Below are positions 7,552 through 15,525 of a DNA stretch of 37,943 bases, piece after piece. Where the stretch lies: the NCBI RefSeq assembly GCF_900143525.1, contig NZ_FREZ01000021.1, positions 1-37,943 of the forward strand. The letters run 5' to 3'. The position numbers and the translations under genes were made by a program. The DNA is from Ruegeria sp. Alg231-54 (GTDB lineage: Bacteria; Pseudomonadota; Alphaproteobacteria; Rhodobacterales; Rhodobacteraceae). Numbering within the stretch: the stretch's first letter is position 1; each line of letters opens with the position of its first letter. The notes beneath the pieces were generated by a model, which worked only from the letters and a program-made list of their open reading frames with translations, was not told the DNA's origin and made no database searches.

Positions 7552-8423
7552 GAGCCGTTTATTCTCTGTAATTCCGCCGACAGATCTGCAATCGCCTCGG
7601 CCGTTCGGGGGCCAAAGCCCAGCAGATAGGCCCCCTGCATGCGGATCAGACGTTTTTTCTGTCCAGCGGGCGTCAGCTTGATGGCTGGCATGGCAAACAG
7701 GTCTTCATTGGCGGTGATGTGGTTGCCTTGTCGATCCATCATCAGAATCACGTCCGGCGCGGTTGTGGCAATCGCTTCGGGTGTCATGGGTTTGAAACCC
7801 GATACGTTGCCAGCTGCGTTCACGCCGCCAGCCAGACGAATGATACTGTCTGCCTGTGTGTCCGCGCCGCCAGCCATGATGCGATTATCCTGAGCCGACA
7901 GGACAAACAGAACCCGGGGTGTGCCGCCCACCGAAGCATCAACTGCATTCGAATGGGCCCCGTCAATCTTGGCACCGGTCTGATTGGCAAGTTCTTCGGC
8001 GGCATCTTCGGCACCCAGGGCGGCCCCGACAGCCCGGATTTTTTCCACCACGCCGTCGCGTGAATAGTCTTCACTGATCGAGACGAAGGGCACACCGGCC
8101 TCTCTGAGAACCTCGACAGCCTCCGGTGGTCCGGACCCTTCCAGTGCCACGATCAGATCGGGTTTCACCGACAAGACCCCTTCGGGTGACAGCGCACGAA
8201 TATAGCCGACATCGGGCAGGTCCAGCACATCAACCGGGTAGGTCGAGGTCCGGTCCCGCCCAACAAGGCGGTCCTGCTGACCCAGGGCATAGACGATCTC
8301 TGTCACGGAACTGCCGATGGCGATGATGCGGTTGGGTTCTGGCTCATCTGCTGCGATAGCCGCTGTTCCGATCAGCGCGCCGGCTACCGCGACGACCGAT
8401 GAAAACCTGCAAAGCGGGCTCAT
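7548..8423 (-). CDS. hmuT: Periplasmic heme-binding protein HmuT
   Basis: A 291-residue solute-binding protein of the PBP/TroA-like class. It has an N-terminal signal peptide ending near AAIAA. The opening strand RIIAIGSSVTEIVYALGQ and the segment VGYIRALSPEGVLSVKPD are typical of ShuT/HmuT proteins. The tyrosine in the second segment (about residue 74) occupies the position of the heme ligand described for that family. It delivers heme to HmuUV. Its ATG shares one base with the hmuS stop (TGATG); a GTG one codon upstream is the alternative start. The stop overlaps hmuU by four bases. Confidence 0.93.
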   Translation of the reverse strand: MSPLCRFSSVVAVAGALIGTAAIAADEPEPNRIIAIGSSVTEIVYALGQQDRLVGRDRTSTYPVDVLDLPDVGYIRALSPEGVLSVKPDLIVALEGSGPPEAVEVLREAGVPFVSISEDYSRDGVVEKIRAVGAALGAEDAAEELANQTGAKIDGAHSNAVDASVGGTPRVLFVLSAQDNRIMAGGADTQADSIIRLAGGVNAAGNVSGFKPMTPEAIATTAPDVILMMDRQGNHITANEDLFAMPAIKLTPAGQKKRLIRMQGAYLLGFGPRTAEAIADLSAELQRINGS

Positions 8424-9490
8424 CACGCCACCTCGGTTTCTTTTTTGGATTGCAGGCCTGCTACCAGTTGGTCCCAGGCCGGGCGGTGATCGTTTTCGCC
8501 TGAACGGTGGCCAAATATCTGCAGAATAAGACCACCTTCGGCATCGAACGCCTCAACTGAAACGGCGGGACCGCGTTGGGTTGGTTTGGTCACGGCCCAA
8601 ACCTCGGCAATATGGTCTGAGCGCAGGTGCAAATTGAAGCGCGGATCAAGCACGTTGAACCACGGACCCATCTGTTTAAGCGTCTCAACCGACCCACCGT
8701 GAATTTCGATGCACCCCCGGTTGCCGACAAAGACCATGATCTCAAGCCCTTGGTCCCGGACCTGTTCGAACATCTGGGAAACCGTTGCCGGTTCAAGCGC
8801 GCGAACCAGCGGTTCACCAGCGACGCGGTAGGCGCCCAATCGGTTCATCTTCAGCTTTGAGGTTAGGCGCAGGAACTGGTGTGTATCCGTCATCTTGGCC
8901 CATTCCGTTCGCAGAAGTTCGACCTTGTCGGTGTTCGCCTTGGCGGCCTCGGTTGGCTTTCGCGGCTCGACACTCAGCGTCTGGGATTGGTCATCTGCCT
9001 GCAATTTCCTGACAAGTTCGTCCCAGTGGTTCAGGTCAGAGCCATCACGCAGAAAGATCTTGTGCACCGCATCCCCAGCGGCATCAAAAACTTGAAGGGA
9101 TCGCTTTGTCCCTTTGTCCGTTTCACGTTCGATGGCAAAGGCGTGGACCCAATGGCCGGGGAACATGCGCAGGTCAATCTCTTCGGTCAGAACCATCGAA
9201 GCATGCGCACCGGAGTGGTAGTTGTCGTATTGCCCGACCTTTTCAATGACGCAAGAGAGGTTGCGCGTCAGCACCATGACCTCACCCAGCCCGTTGAGCA
9301 TCGGGAAGATGTCATCAAGGCTTGCCGAAAGCCGCGTTACGTCGATACCCGCAAACGCCGCAACGAGTTGACCTTCGGTTATTCCAAGTGATTCCGCCAA
9401 ATCGCGGTCACGTTTTCCGGTGTTTTTAGCATAGGCTGCACGAATTTGATCCGGGGCCAGAAGCACCTGTTCCGTCATGGGCTTTTCCAT
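8423..9490 (-). CDS. hmuS: Hemin-degrading factor / heme carrier HmuS
   Basis: A 355-residue cytoplasmic protein of the HemS/HmuS/ShuS family. The two repeated halves typical of the family are visible, one near residues 40-165 and one near 210-345 (compare GLEIMVFVGNRGCIEIHGG in the second half with VMVLTRNLSCVIEKVG in the first). It receives imported heme and helps release iron or pass heme on. It is the first gene of hmuSTUV. Two starts are plausible: the ATG at 9490, and Met5, which has GGAAAA before it. The upstream gap shared with hmuR holds a candidate iron-responsive box. Confidence 0.93.
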   Translation of the reverse strand: MEKPMTEQVLLAPDQIRAAYAKNTGKRDRDLAESLGITEGQLVAAFAGIDVTRLSASLDDIFPMLNGLGEVMVLTRNLSCVIEKVGQYDNYHSGAHASMVLTEEIDLRMFPGHWVHAFAIERETDKGTKRSLQVFDAAGDAVHKIFLRDGSDLNHWDELVRKLQADDQSQTLSVEPRKPTEAAKANTDKVELLRTEWAKMTDTHQFLRLTSKLKMNRLGAYRVAGEPLVRALEPATVSQMFEQVRDQGLEIMVFVGNRGCIEIHGGSVETLKQMGPWFNVLDPRFNLHLRSDHIAEVWAVTKPTQRGPAVSVEAFDAEGGLILQIFGHRSGENDHRPAWDQLVAGLQSKKETEVA

Positions 9491-9580
9491 CTTCGATTTT
9501 CATGGGTGTCGGGCTGGCACGGTCACCGGTGAGCGCGGGGAACTGCTGGCGGCGGTCGCAGGGACGACCAGGAATTTATG

Positions 9581-9597
9581 TTGATTGTTTTAGTCAA
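9581..9597. promoter_or_regulatory. Candidate Iron-Rhodo box (TTGA-N9-TCAA)
   Basis: This 17-bp dyad lies in the 221-bp divergent gap between hmuS and hmuR. It fits TGA-N9-TCA, the pattern reported for RirA-type iron control in Rhodobacterales and Rhizobiales. Its arms double as -35-like elements in both directions (TTGATT plus, TTGACT minus), so one site could repress both operons when iron is sufficient. The remainder of the gap shows only a weak 5-bp hairpin (9617-9632). Confidence 0.6.
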
Positions 9598-9711
9598 CTT
9601 TATTAACGAGCACAAGTCGCCAAAAAAGGCGATTCCAAAAATCATAAAAGACTGACCAAGCCAGCGCGGAGCAAGCATTTCCGGTCCTCTTAAAATTTCG
9701 AAGGGACAGAA

Positions 9712-11742
9712 ATGCGTTCGCGTATTCAAAAGATGGGGTTGCTTGGTACGGTGTCGTGCCTGAGCATGGTCGCGGCTGGTGCTTCGGCGCAGGAACAGGA
9801 TGAAGGCTTCCTGGGTACGCTGGAACTGGGTGAAAGCAAACGGGAAATCCAAACGGATACTGCCGTGCCGGTCACTAATATTGATCAGGTAGAGATCAAC
9901 GACCGTCAGGCCAACACTGTCGCAGAACTGATTGACACGGTGCCCGGTGTAACGCTGGTCAACGGCTCAACACCGCAAGGGTCGGGGATCAATATCCGTG
10001 GGTTCGGTGCCAACGGCACCTTTGGGACCGACCAGAAAGTGCTGATCCTTGTCGATGGGGCGACAACCGGCGCGGAAGAACTGTATCGGATCGGCAATCA
10101 GTTGTTCACGGATCCGCAGCTATACAAAAGCGTCTCAGTCATTCGCGGCACAGTAGGCTCGTTCGAGTACGGCTCGGGCGTTGTTGGCGGCGTCGTTCAG
10201 TTGGAAACAAAAGACGCGTCGGACTTTACTGGTGGTGAGCCGGGCTTCCGGTTCCGTCAAACGCTGGAAGGGTATTCCAACGGGAACGGCTTTGCCTCGT
10301 CGTCCATCCTAGCCTGGCAGCCAAACCGCCAGACCGAATTCCTGTTTAACTACACCTACCGTGATCAGGACGATCAGAAGGACGGCAATGGCGATACGAT
10401 CGGTAACAGTGCCTTCACGCTGCCGTCGCTTCTGGCAAAGGGTAAATACAGCTTTGGTGACGACCTCGAACACTCGATCACCGCGTCCTATAATCAGTCG
10501 ACGTCGGAAGAACGTGACGTTCCGTATGACTCGTTCGGCACGACATCGGACTCATTTGGCAACGTAGACCGCGATATCGAAACGAAAATCGGCATTCTGC
10601 GGTATCAGTACCGCCCGGCGGGCAATGACCTGATCGATCTGGACGTGAACCTCAGCTACTCGGAGCAGGAGATTGACAGCTCTTACGTGCCCGGGTCCTC
10701 AAGCCTGGAAGGAACGCCATTCTTCCCAAGCATTCGTGGGCTGGCTGACGCGACGCACAACTATGAAACCACGAAGCTGACGATCAAGAATACGTCGTAC
10801 TTCCAAACCGGCGTCGCCTCGCACGACCTGCGCGCCGGGATCGAATTCATCAATCGCGAGCGTCTGGACGCGCCCTCGGCCCCCGGTGGTACCGACCGAC
10901 GTGTCGCACTGTTTGCCGTGGACGATATCCAGATCGGCGATCAGCTGACCATCACTCCGGCGATCCGGTACGAGACGCAGGACATCAAAGGCGACGGTGA
11001 TGCACCGGCTCCGCGCAATGAAAGCTATGACAACAACGCGCTGATGGGCGGTTTGTCTGCAAGGTACGAATTTGCCAGCGGCTTTGCCGTGTTCGGCAGC
11101 GGTGCATACACGGAGAACCTGCCAATCATCGACGATCTTGGCACGCCAGCATACATGACGCAGCCTGAAAAGTCGCGCACATGGGAAGCGGGCTTCTCGT
11201 ATAACCGTGGCGATGTTTTTGCTGCGGGCGATGTGGTTCGTGCCAAGGTCAATTTCTATAAGACAGATCTTTGGGACATCACGTCTTATGTATCGGGCAG
11301 TCCTTCCCGCCCGCTGCAGGAAGTTGAAACCAAGGGCGTTGAAATCGAGGCATCTTATGCCAGCGCGGCTGGATACTATGTCGACTTCAACGCAAACATC
11401 GTCAAAGGGACTGAAACCAGCTCGCTTGGCGTGGACTCACCATGGCGGAACGAGCCAACGGACTCGGCCCGTGTAACAGTCGGTAAGCGCTTTGGCGAAA
11501 CTCTGGACGTCAGCTGGGAGCTGTTCGGCGCCAAATCCGGCACCGACTCAAGCGGAGATCCGGTTGCTGGCTACGGCGTGAACACCCTGCGCGCGACCTA
11601 TCTGCCGCAGGAAGGCGCGTTTCAAGGTTTCGAAGTTCGCGCAGGCGTCGAGAACATCTTTGACAAGAACTATCTGCCGAACCTTTCGACCCGCAATTCA
11701 CCGGGCCGGAACTTCAAGCTGACCCTGGCCAAAACCTTCTGA
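9712..11742 (+). CDS. hmuR: TonB-dependent outer-membrane heme receptor HmuR
   Basis: A 676-residue TonB-dependent receptor. A signal peptide is cleaved near ASA-QE (residue 26). A plug domain follows with NTVAELIDTVPGVTL and GINIRGFG, then a barrel ending in the terminal aromatic residue typical of outer-membrane proteins (KLTLAKTF). Its place opposite hmuSTUV and upstream of exbBD-tonB makes heme or a heme protein the likely ligand. I did not find the classic heme-receptor FRAP and NPNL motifs; the region where they would fall reads TENLPIIDDLGTPAYMTQPE. The ligand-contact loop is therefore divergent, or the substrate differs. A good AAGGGAC ribosome site precedes the ATG. Confidence 0.88.
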   Translation: MRSRIQKMGLLGTVSCLSMVAAGASAQEQDEGFLGTLELGESKREIQTDTAVPVTNIDQVEINDRQANTVAELIDTVPGVTLVNGSTPQGSGINIRGFGANGTFGTDQKVLILVDGATTGAEELYRIGNQLFTDPQLYKSVSVIRGTVGSFEYGSGVVGGVVQLETKDASDFTGGEPGFRFRQTLEGYSNGNGFASSSILAWQPNRQTEFLFNYTYRDQDDQKDGNGDTIGNSAFTLPSLLAKGKYSFGDDLEHSITASYNQSTSEERDVPYDSFGTTSDSFGNVDRDIETKIGILRYQYRPAGNDLIDLDVNLSYSEQEIDSSYVPGSSSLEGTPFFPSIRGLADATHNYETTKLTIKNTSYFQTGVASHDLRAGIEFINRERLDAPSAPGGTDRRVALFAVDDIQIGDQLTITPAIRYETQDIKGDGDAPAPRNESYDNNALMGGLSARYEFASGFAVFGSGAYTENLPIIDDLGTPAYMTQPEKSRTWEAGFSYNRGDVFAAGDVVRAKVNFYKTDLWDITSYVSGSPSRPLQEVETKGVEIEASYASAAGYYVDFNANIVKGTETSSLGVDSPWRNEPTDSARVTVGKRFGETLDVSWELFGAKSGTDSSGDPVAGYGVNTLRATYLPQEGAFQGFEVRAGVENIFDKNYLPNLSTRNSPGRNFKLTLAKTF

Positions 11743-11762
11743 TCCACACGAAAGGACCAGTC

Positions 11763-12209
11763 ATGCGGACAACAATCAAAAGAAATGCTCGGGTGGTCCT
11801 GCTGGCCCTGCTCCCAATTTTGGGGGCGGGGATTGCCAGCGCAGAGGAAACGCAAAAACCCAGCGGCGTATCAATCGAACTCAGCAGTGCCGAGGCAAAG
11901 GGCGAAAGCTGTTTGCTGAGCTTTGTCGCTGAAAATACCTATGGCATCGATATCGATGGCGCGGTTTATGAGACCGTTCTTTTCGGCGCAGAAGGTCAGG
12001 TGGCCCTTCTGACGCTACTTGATTTTGCCGAATTGCCTTCGGGCAAGCCCCGTGTGCGGCAATTCCAGTTCAACGACATGGCTTGCGATCAGATCAGCCG
12101 AATACTGATCAACGGTGTACAGGAATGTGTGACACAATCTGACATGGCCGATGCCTGCATGTCCGGGCTTACACTTACAAGTCGCCTTGAAACGGAAGTG
12201 ATCGGGTGA
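11763..12209 (+). CDS. Uncharacterised secreted protein in the heme/TonB operon
   Basis: A 148-residue protein that I do not recognise. It has a clear signal peptide (positively charged start, hydrophobic core to about residue 25, cleavage near ASA-EE). The mature part of about 120 residues is rich in alternating hydrophobic positions, suggesting a beta-sandwich, and holds four cysteines (50, 108, 122, 132), enough for two disulfides. It sits 20 bases after hmuR and four bases before exbB, with an AAAGGA ribosome site, so it is surely co-expressed with the TonB motor. A periplasmic accessory of heme uptake or of TonB is the obvious guess, but nothing in the sequence proves it. Confidence 0.85.
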   Translation: MRTTIKRNARVVLLALLPILGAGIASAEETQKPSGVSIELSSAEAKGESCLLSFVAENTYGIDIDGAVYETVLFGAEGQVALLTLLDFAELPSGKPRVRQFQFNDMACDQISRILINGVQECVTQSDMADACMSGLTLTSRLETEVIG

Positions 12210-12213
12210 GGTT

Positions 12214-12882
12214 ATGGATGCAGTTATAAGAAAAGTAATGGAAGTTCTGGAATTGGGTGGGCCGGTTGTTGCCATCCTGATCGTCACCTCAATCGCAACA
12301 CTCTCTTTGGTGCTGTACAAGCTGTGGCAGTTTCGCGCCGCAGGTGTCGGTCGTCATATTGAGCTTTCGCGCGCCATTCAGGCCTGGGATCGTCAGGACC
12401 TTGCCGAGACAAGGGCGCATCTGGGCAAAAGTCGCAGCTACCTTGCCCCGGTAATCGCGATGGCCTTGTCTGGTGAGGATCGCACCCTGTCCGAACGTAC
12501 CGACGCCGAGGCCGAAGCGCGGTTTGCTCAACTTGAGCAAGGGTTCAACGTCTTGGATATGGTCGCCCAACTTGCGCCGCTTCTGGGGCTTTTCGGGACC
12601 GTATTGGGCATGATCGAGGCGTTCCAAACCCTACAGGGCGCGGGCAGTTCTGTTGATCCGTCGCTGCTCGCCGGTGGTATTTGGGTGGCCCTGTTGACGA
12701 CCGCTGCCGGCCTTGCGGTCGCTATGCCGACATCAATGGTCATGACGTGGTTCGAGGCGCGCATGAACCGAGAGCGTACCTTTGCCAACCGCGCTTTGAG
12801 AACTGTGTTTGCACCGGGCTATGCTGAGGACGCGCCGGTGGCTGATCAAACCCCGCAACAGGTTTTCGCTCATGGCACTTAA
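12214..12882 (+). CDS. exbB: ExbB/MotA/TolQ-type proton channel subunit
   Basis: A 222-residue inner-membrane protein with the ExbB layout. One span lies near residues 12-34, then a cytoplasmic section, then two spans near 105-130 and 150-172. The conserved block LDMVAQLAPLLGLFGTVLGMIEAF is followed by LAGGIWVALLTTAAGLAVAMP. ExbB forms the pentameric stator around ExbD and powers TonB. It begins four bases after the preceding stop (GTGAGG serves as ribosome site), and its end overlaps the first exbD by 11 bases. TolQ is the alternative, but context (hmuR, exbD, tonB) supports ExbB. Confidence 0.92.
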   Translation: MDAVIRKVMEVLELGGPVVAILIVTSIATLSLVLYKLWQFRAAGVGRHIELSRAIQAWDRQDLAETRAHLGKSRSYLAPVIAMALSGEDRTLSERTDAEAEARFAQLEQGFNVLDMVAQLAPLLGLFGTVLGMIEAFQTLQGAGSSVDPSLLAGGIWVALLTTAAGLAVAMPTSMVMTWFEARMNRERTFANRALRTVFAPGYAEDAPVADQTPQQVFAHGT

Positions 12883-13243
12883 CGTCCGCAGAAGACGGCG
12901 CAGGCGCTTGTCGATGACGTCCTTGATTGACGTAATTTTTCTGCTGTTGCTTTTCTTCATGCTGACGTCGACGTTCTCCAAATATGGCGAAATCGAATTT
13001 GCCACTGCCGCTGCCGGAGGTGCGGAAACTGACCGGGCAATCCGCTTTGTCAAACTTGAGGCAAACCGTATTTTGGTTGATGGCACGCTTGCCGCGTTCG
13101 AAGACATGGCCATGGTGATGGCGACCGATAAGCCTCAGACCGCGTTGATTAGTCTTGGACAGAACGCGACTTCGCAACAGCTGATTGATCTGCTTTCGGT
13201 GCTGAAAGGCATCGACCATTTGCGCGCACAGGTGATCGGATGA
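12872..13243 (+). CDS. exbD: ExbD/TolR family protein 1 (canonical Asp)
   Basis: 123 residues with the ExbD plan: a short basic N-terminus (seven arginines in a row), one membrane helix (SLIDVIFLLLLFFML), and a periplasmic domain. The helix keeps the aspartate (residue 20) that carries protons in ExbD and TolR. The start was set at the ATG overlapping the end of exbB; an open frame upstream inside exbB (to 12809) is not needed. It overlaps the second exbD by four bases (ATGA). Confidence 0.92.
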   Translation: MALNVRRRRRRRLSMTSLIDVIFLLLLFFMLTSTFSKYGEIEFATAAAGGAETDRAIRFVKLEANRILVDGTLAAFEDMAMVMATDKPQTALISLGQNATSQQLIDLLSVLKGIDHLRAQVIG

Positions 13244-13635
13244 TTCAACTCAAACGCAAGGCAAACCAGTGTCGAGAGCCAACGATCGCACTGATCAATG
13301 TCGTCTTTCTGATGCTCATCTTTTTCATGATTGCGGGCACGCTTGCACCGCCGCTGAGCAAATCGGTGAAGCTCGTGGAAACCAGTGATCTGGACGGTCG
13401 CGAGTCACCCGATGCTTTGGTCATTCGTAGCGATGGTTCACTGGAATACCGGGGCGCCGAACTGACTGGCGTTGATGCGTATGTGGAACGCGCGTCGATC
13501 AACCTGCCGCTGGATGATGTTCGCGTTGTGCCGGACCGGGCTTTGCCTGCTGTTCGGCTGAAAGAGGTCAGTGATGCCTTGCGCGCGCTGGGTGCAAAAA
13601 GGGTGTACGTGGTCACAGAGAGGGGTTTGCAATGA
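13240..13635 (+). CDS. exbD: ExbD/TolR family protein 2 (Asp replaced by Asn)
   Basis: 131 residues with the same plan: a basic N-terminus, one helix (IALINVVFLMLIFFMIAG) and a periplasmic domain. At residue 20, where protein 1 has the proton-carrying aspartate, this one has asparagine (codon AAT). The family motif is otherwise preserved, so this is a true paralog with an altered key residue. ATGA overlaps on both sides tie its translation to protein 1 and tonB. It could pair with protein 1 in a mixed ExbD dimer inside the ExbB pentamer. Confidence 0.9.
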   Translation: MIQLKRKANQCREPTIALINVVFLMLIFFMIAGTLAPPLSKSVKLVETSDLDGRESPDALVIRSDGSLEYRGAELTGVDAYVERASINLPLDDVRVVPDRALPAVRLKEVSDALRALGAKRVYVVTERGLQ

Positions 13636-14444
13636 TACCCAGATCGCGTGGCGTAGCTGTTGCGGCTTTGTCGCTGGCTGCAGCCACCCATGTTCTTGCC
13701 CTGCATGACTTTTCCGCAGGTGAATCGGTGCTCGTCGAAGGTGGCGGGTTGGGCGAGGTTGCTGCGCTGGGGGATGCCTTCAAGGACTATGTGACGGGGG
13801 CCACCGCCTCGACACCCGCCGCTGCACATCAACCGACCGTCGCACCGACACAGCAACAAACTGCGGTCAGCCCAACCTCTCAGGTCCGGGCGTCAGTTCC
13901 CGGGACGATCAAACATACCGTCGCCGACACCAAAGCGGCCGTCGCGGTGACCCAACGACAAGCATCCGCCGAAGCGCAAGAAGCAGTGCCGTCAGAGACC
14001 GAAGCCGTTGCGAAAACCCCAGCTATGAAACCAACGGACCCGACCAAACAAAAGGTCGATCAGGTTGCGGTTCAGGCTGGCAATTCTAAGAAGAGCGCCA
14101 GAAAAGGCAACGCATCGGGAAAAACCAGCAAAGGCGCTGCGACGGCCAAAAAGACAAGTTCCGTAGCGGTCGGGCAGGGTAACGCTGAGGCCAGCAATTA
14201 CAGAGGACACGTGATGCGAAAGATCACCCGTGCCCGACGTAAGAGCGTCAATATTCGTGGTGCGGTGCTGGTGAGTTTTCGGATTGGTGAAAATGGGGCG
14301 CTGGTAAGTGTCACCGTCAAACGCAGCTCGGGATCGAAACGACTGGATCAGGTGGCGCTTGCTCAAGTGCGCGCGGCAGCGCCTTTTCAGCCACCTCCGG
14401 CCGCAGCCCGTCGTGATTACATGATTGAGATCGTTGGAAAGTAA
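13632..14444 (+). CDS. tonB: TonB energy-transducing protein
   Basis: 270 residues. An uncleaved N-terminal membrane anchor lies near residues 8-25. A long linker of about 150 residues rich in Ala, Thr, Gln and Lys takes the place of the usual Pro-Glu/Pro-Lys spacer. A C-terminal TonB domain runs from about residue 190, with YRGHVMRKITRARR, GAVLVSFRIGENGALVSVTV and SGSKRLDQVALAQVRAAAPF. It contacts the plug of HmuR and transmits energy from ExbB/ExbD. It is the last gene of the plus-strand heme operon, with a four-base overlap to the second exbD. The convergent GntR gene ends 20 bases beyond; no clear terminator lies in that gap. Confidence 0.92.
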   Translation: MIPRSRGVAVAALSLAAATHVLALHDFSAGESVLVEGGGLGEVAALGDAFKDYVTGATASTPAAAHQPTVAPTQQQTAVSPTSQVRASVPGTIKHTVADTKAAVAVTQRQASAEAQEAVPSETEAVAKTPAMKPTDPTKQKVDQVAVQAGNSKKSARKGNASGKTSKGAATAKKTSSVAVGQGNAEASNYRGHVMRKITRARRKSVNIRGAVLVSFRIGENGALVSVTVKRSSGSKRLDQVALAQVRAAAPFQPPPAAARRDYMIEIVGK

Positions 14445-14464
14445 GAACGACTTGCGCTGCCCGA

Positions 14465-15247
14465 TCAGAGTTTTGAATCAGACAGAAGGCGGCGCTTTTC
14501 GGCCATTGCCTCACGGCGGCGTCTTTCAATGCCAAGCTTGAAGGACTCTTCAACAAAGTCGATGTGGTCATACGCAGCCTTTTCCGCGCGTGCTTCGTCG
14601 CCTGTGATGACCGCCATTCCCAGTTCGCGATGCTGCTCCATCAACAGCTTGCCCGTGCCATCGATGGTTTTGAGGAAATCACGGTTGTAGAATACGCCTT
14701 GCCGTGTGAGCTCGTAGATAGACGCCATCATGTGGATGAGCGTCGCGTTTTGGCTGGCGTCCACAATTGCCGCGTGCAGCGCAAAATCAGCTTCGCGCGA
14801 GGCCAATGCATCCTTCTCGCGCCAGGCGCGTTCATCCTCGGCCAAGATATTCGTGATCCGTTCCTTATCCGCTTTGGTCGCCCGCCGCGCGGCGAGTTTG
14901 GCGGCAAAGCCTTCCTGTTCGCGCCTGTATTCGAGATAGTCAAAAAAAGCGGGCTCATGGCGTTCGTAAAGCGCCAACAGGGCAGGGAGCATGGCGCTGC
15001 CAGTCAACGCAGCTACGAAAGTGCCTTCACCATGCTGTGTCGTCACCAGGCCTCGTTCTTCAAGAACCGCCAGCGCCTCACGCAGTTTGGGGCGGGAGAC
15101 GCGAAGGGTTTCCGCCAGATCGCGTTCCGATGGCAGTTTGCGACCCTGCTTGAGAATGCCCGAAGCAATCAGGTCTTCAATCTGAGCCACCACTGCATCC
15201 GAGAGTGATTCGTGCCCGATCGGTTCGAAAATCGCTGTCGTGTTCAT
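14465..15247 (-). CDS. FCD-type GntR transcriptional regulator (LldR/PdhR-like)
   Basis: 260 residues. An N-terminal winged helix (about residues 13-72) carries LPSERDLAETLRVSRPKLRE and GLVTTQHGEGTFV. An all-helical FCD ligand domain occupies residues 95-225 or so. FCD regulators such as LldR, PdhR and FadR respond to carboxylic acids. The gene is divergent from a TRAP transporter and lactate dehydrogenase operon, so lactate or a related acid is the likely ligand. The shared 351-bp gap holds several TTTACC/GGTAAA half-sites and a TGGT-T-ACCA dyad that match the kind of operator used by this family. Confidence 0.9.
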   Translation of the reverse strand: MNTTAIFEPIGHESLSDAVVAQIEDLIASGILKQGRKLPSERDLAETLRVSRPKLREALAVLEERGLVTTQHGEGTFVAALTGSAMLPALLALYERHEPAFFDYLEYRREQEGFAAKLAARRATKADKERITNILAEDERAWREKDALASREADFALHAAIVDASQNATLIHMMASIYELTRQGVFYNRDFLKTIDGTGKLLMEQHRELGMAVITGDEARAEKAAYDHIDFVEESFKLGIERRRREAMAEKRRLLSDSKL

Positions 15248-15365
15248 CGTGGTTTACCCTTCTGAAGAAGATTCAGAACCCCTTTGGTAAATAAAAGTAA
15301 CCTTTGAGTGTATGTTTTTCAATGCCTGATTTTGTGGGGAAACCTCTCGTATAATTTGGATTGCA

Positions 15366-15378
15366 ACTGGTTACCAGT
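15366..15378. promoter_or_regulatory. GntR/FCD-type operator ACTGGT-T-ACCAGT
   Basis: A perfect odd 13-bp palindrome with TGGT/ACCA half-sites, the core used by many FCD regulators, though usually with a longer centre. It lies midway between the divergent genes. Confidence 0.5.
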
Positions 15379-15479
15379 AAACAAAAAAGGTCGAAACAAT
15401 CACCTAGGCATCGTCGGCGGCGGCCTTCTCAAGTCTAGGAGGTCTGGGTCGTCTCTAAGTAAATATCAATCGAACCAAT

Positions 15480-15525
15480 GGTAAATAAAGTTGTTGACTG
15501 AAACGTTTGGTCAACTTTATTTACC
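15480..15525. promoter_or_regulatory. Promoter framed by 14-bp inverted repeats
   Basis: The arms GGTAAATAAAGTTG (15480-15493) and CAACTTTATTTACC (15512-15525) match perfectly with 18 bases between. A -35-like TTGACT (15494-15499) starts immediately after the left arm. The right arm covers the expected -10 area (TATTTA, 15518-15523, 18-base spacing). Arm centres are about three helical turns apart. The same GGTAAATAAA appears again at 15285. The likely binder is the divergent FCD regulator. Confidence 0.6.

Noticed and set aside
9617..9632. Hairpin TCGCC-A6-GGCGA in the hmuR leader as a riboswitch or terminator
   Set aside because: Only a 5-bp stem with no T-run or second structure; too weak to call.
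12809..12871. Upstream extension of the first exbD
   Set aside because: The open frame runs back into exbB, but the family N-terminus fits the ATG at 12872; the extension has no ribosome site or homology.
9594..15525. Shared 12-mer GTCAACTTTATT in the hmu gap and the TRAP promoter as a common operator
   Set aside because: It overlaps the reverse of a -35 hexamer in both places and lacks a shared dyad context; probably chance in AT-rich promoters.
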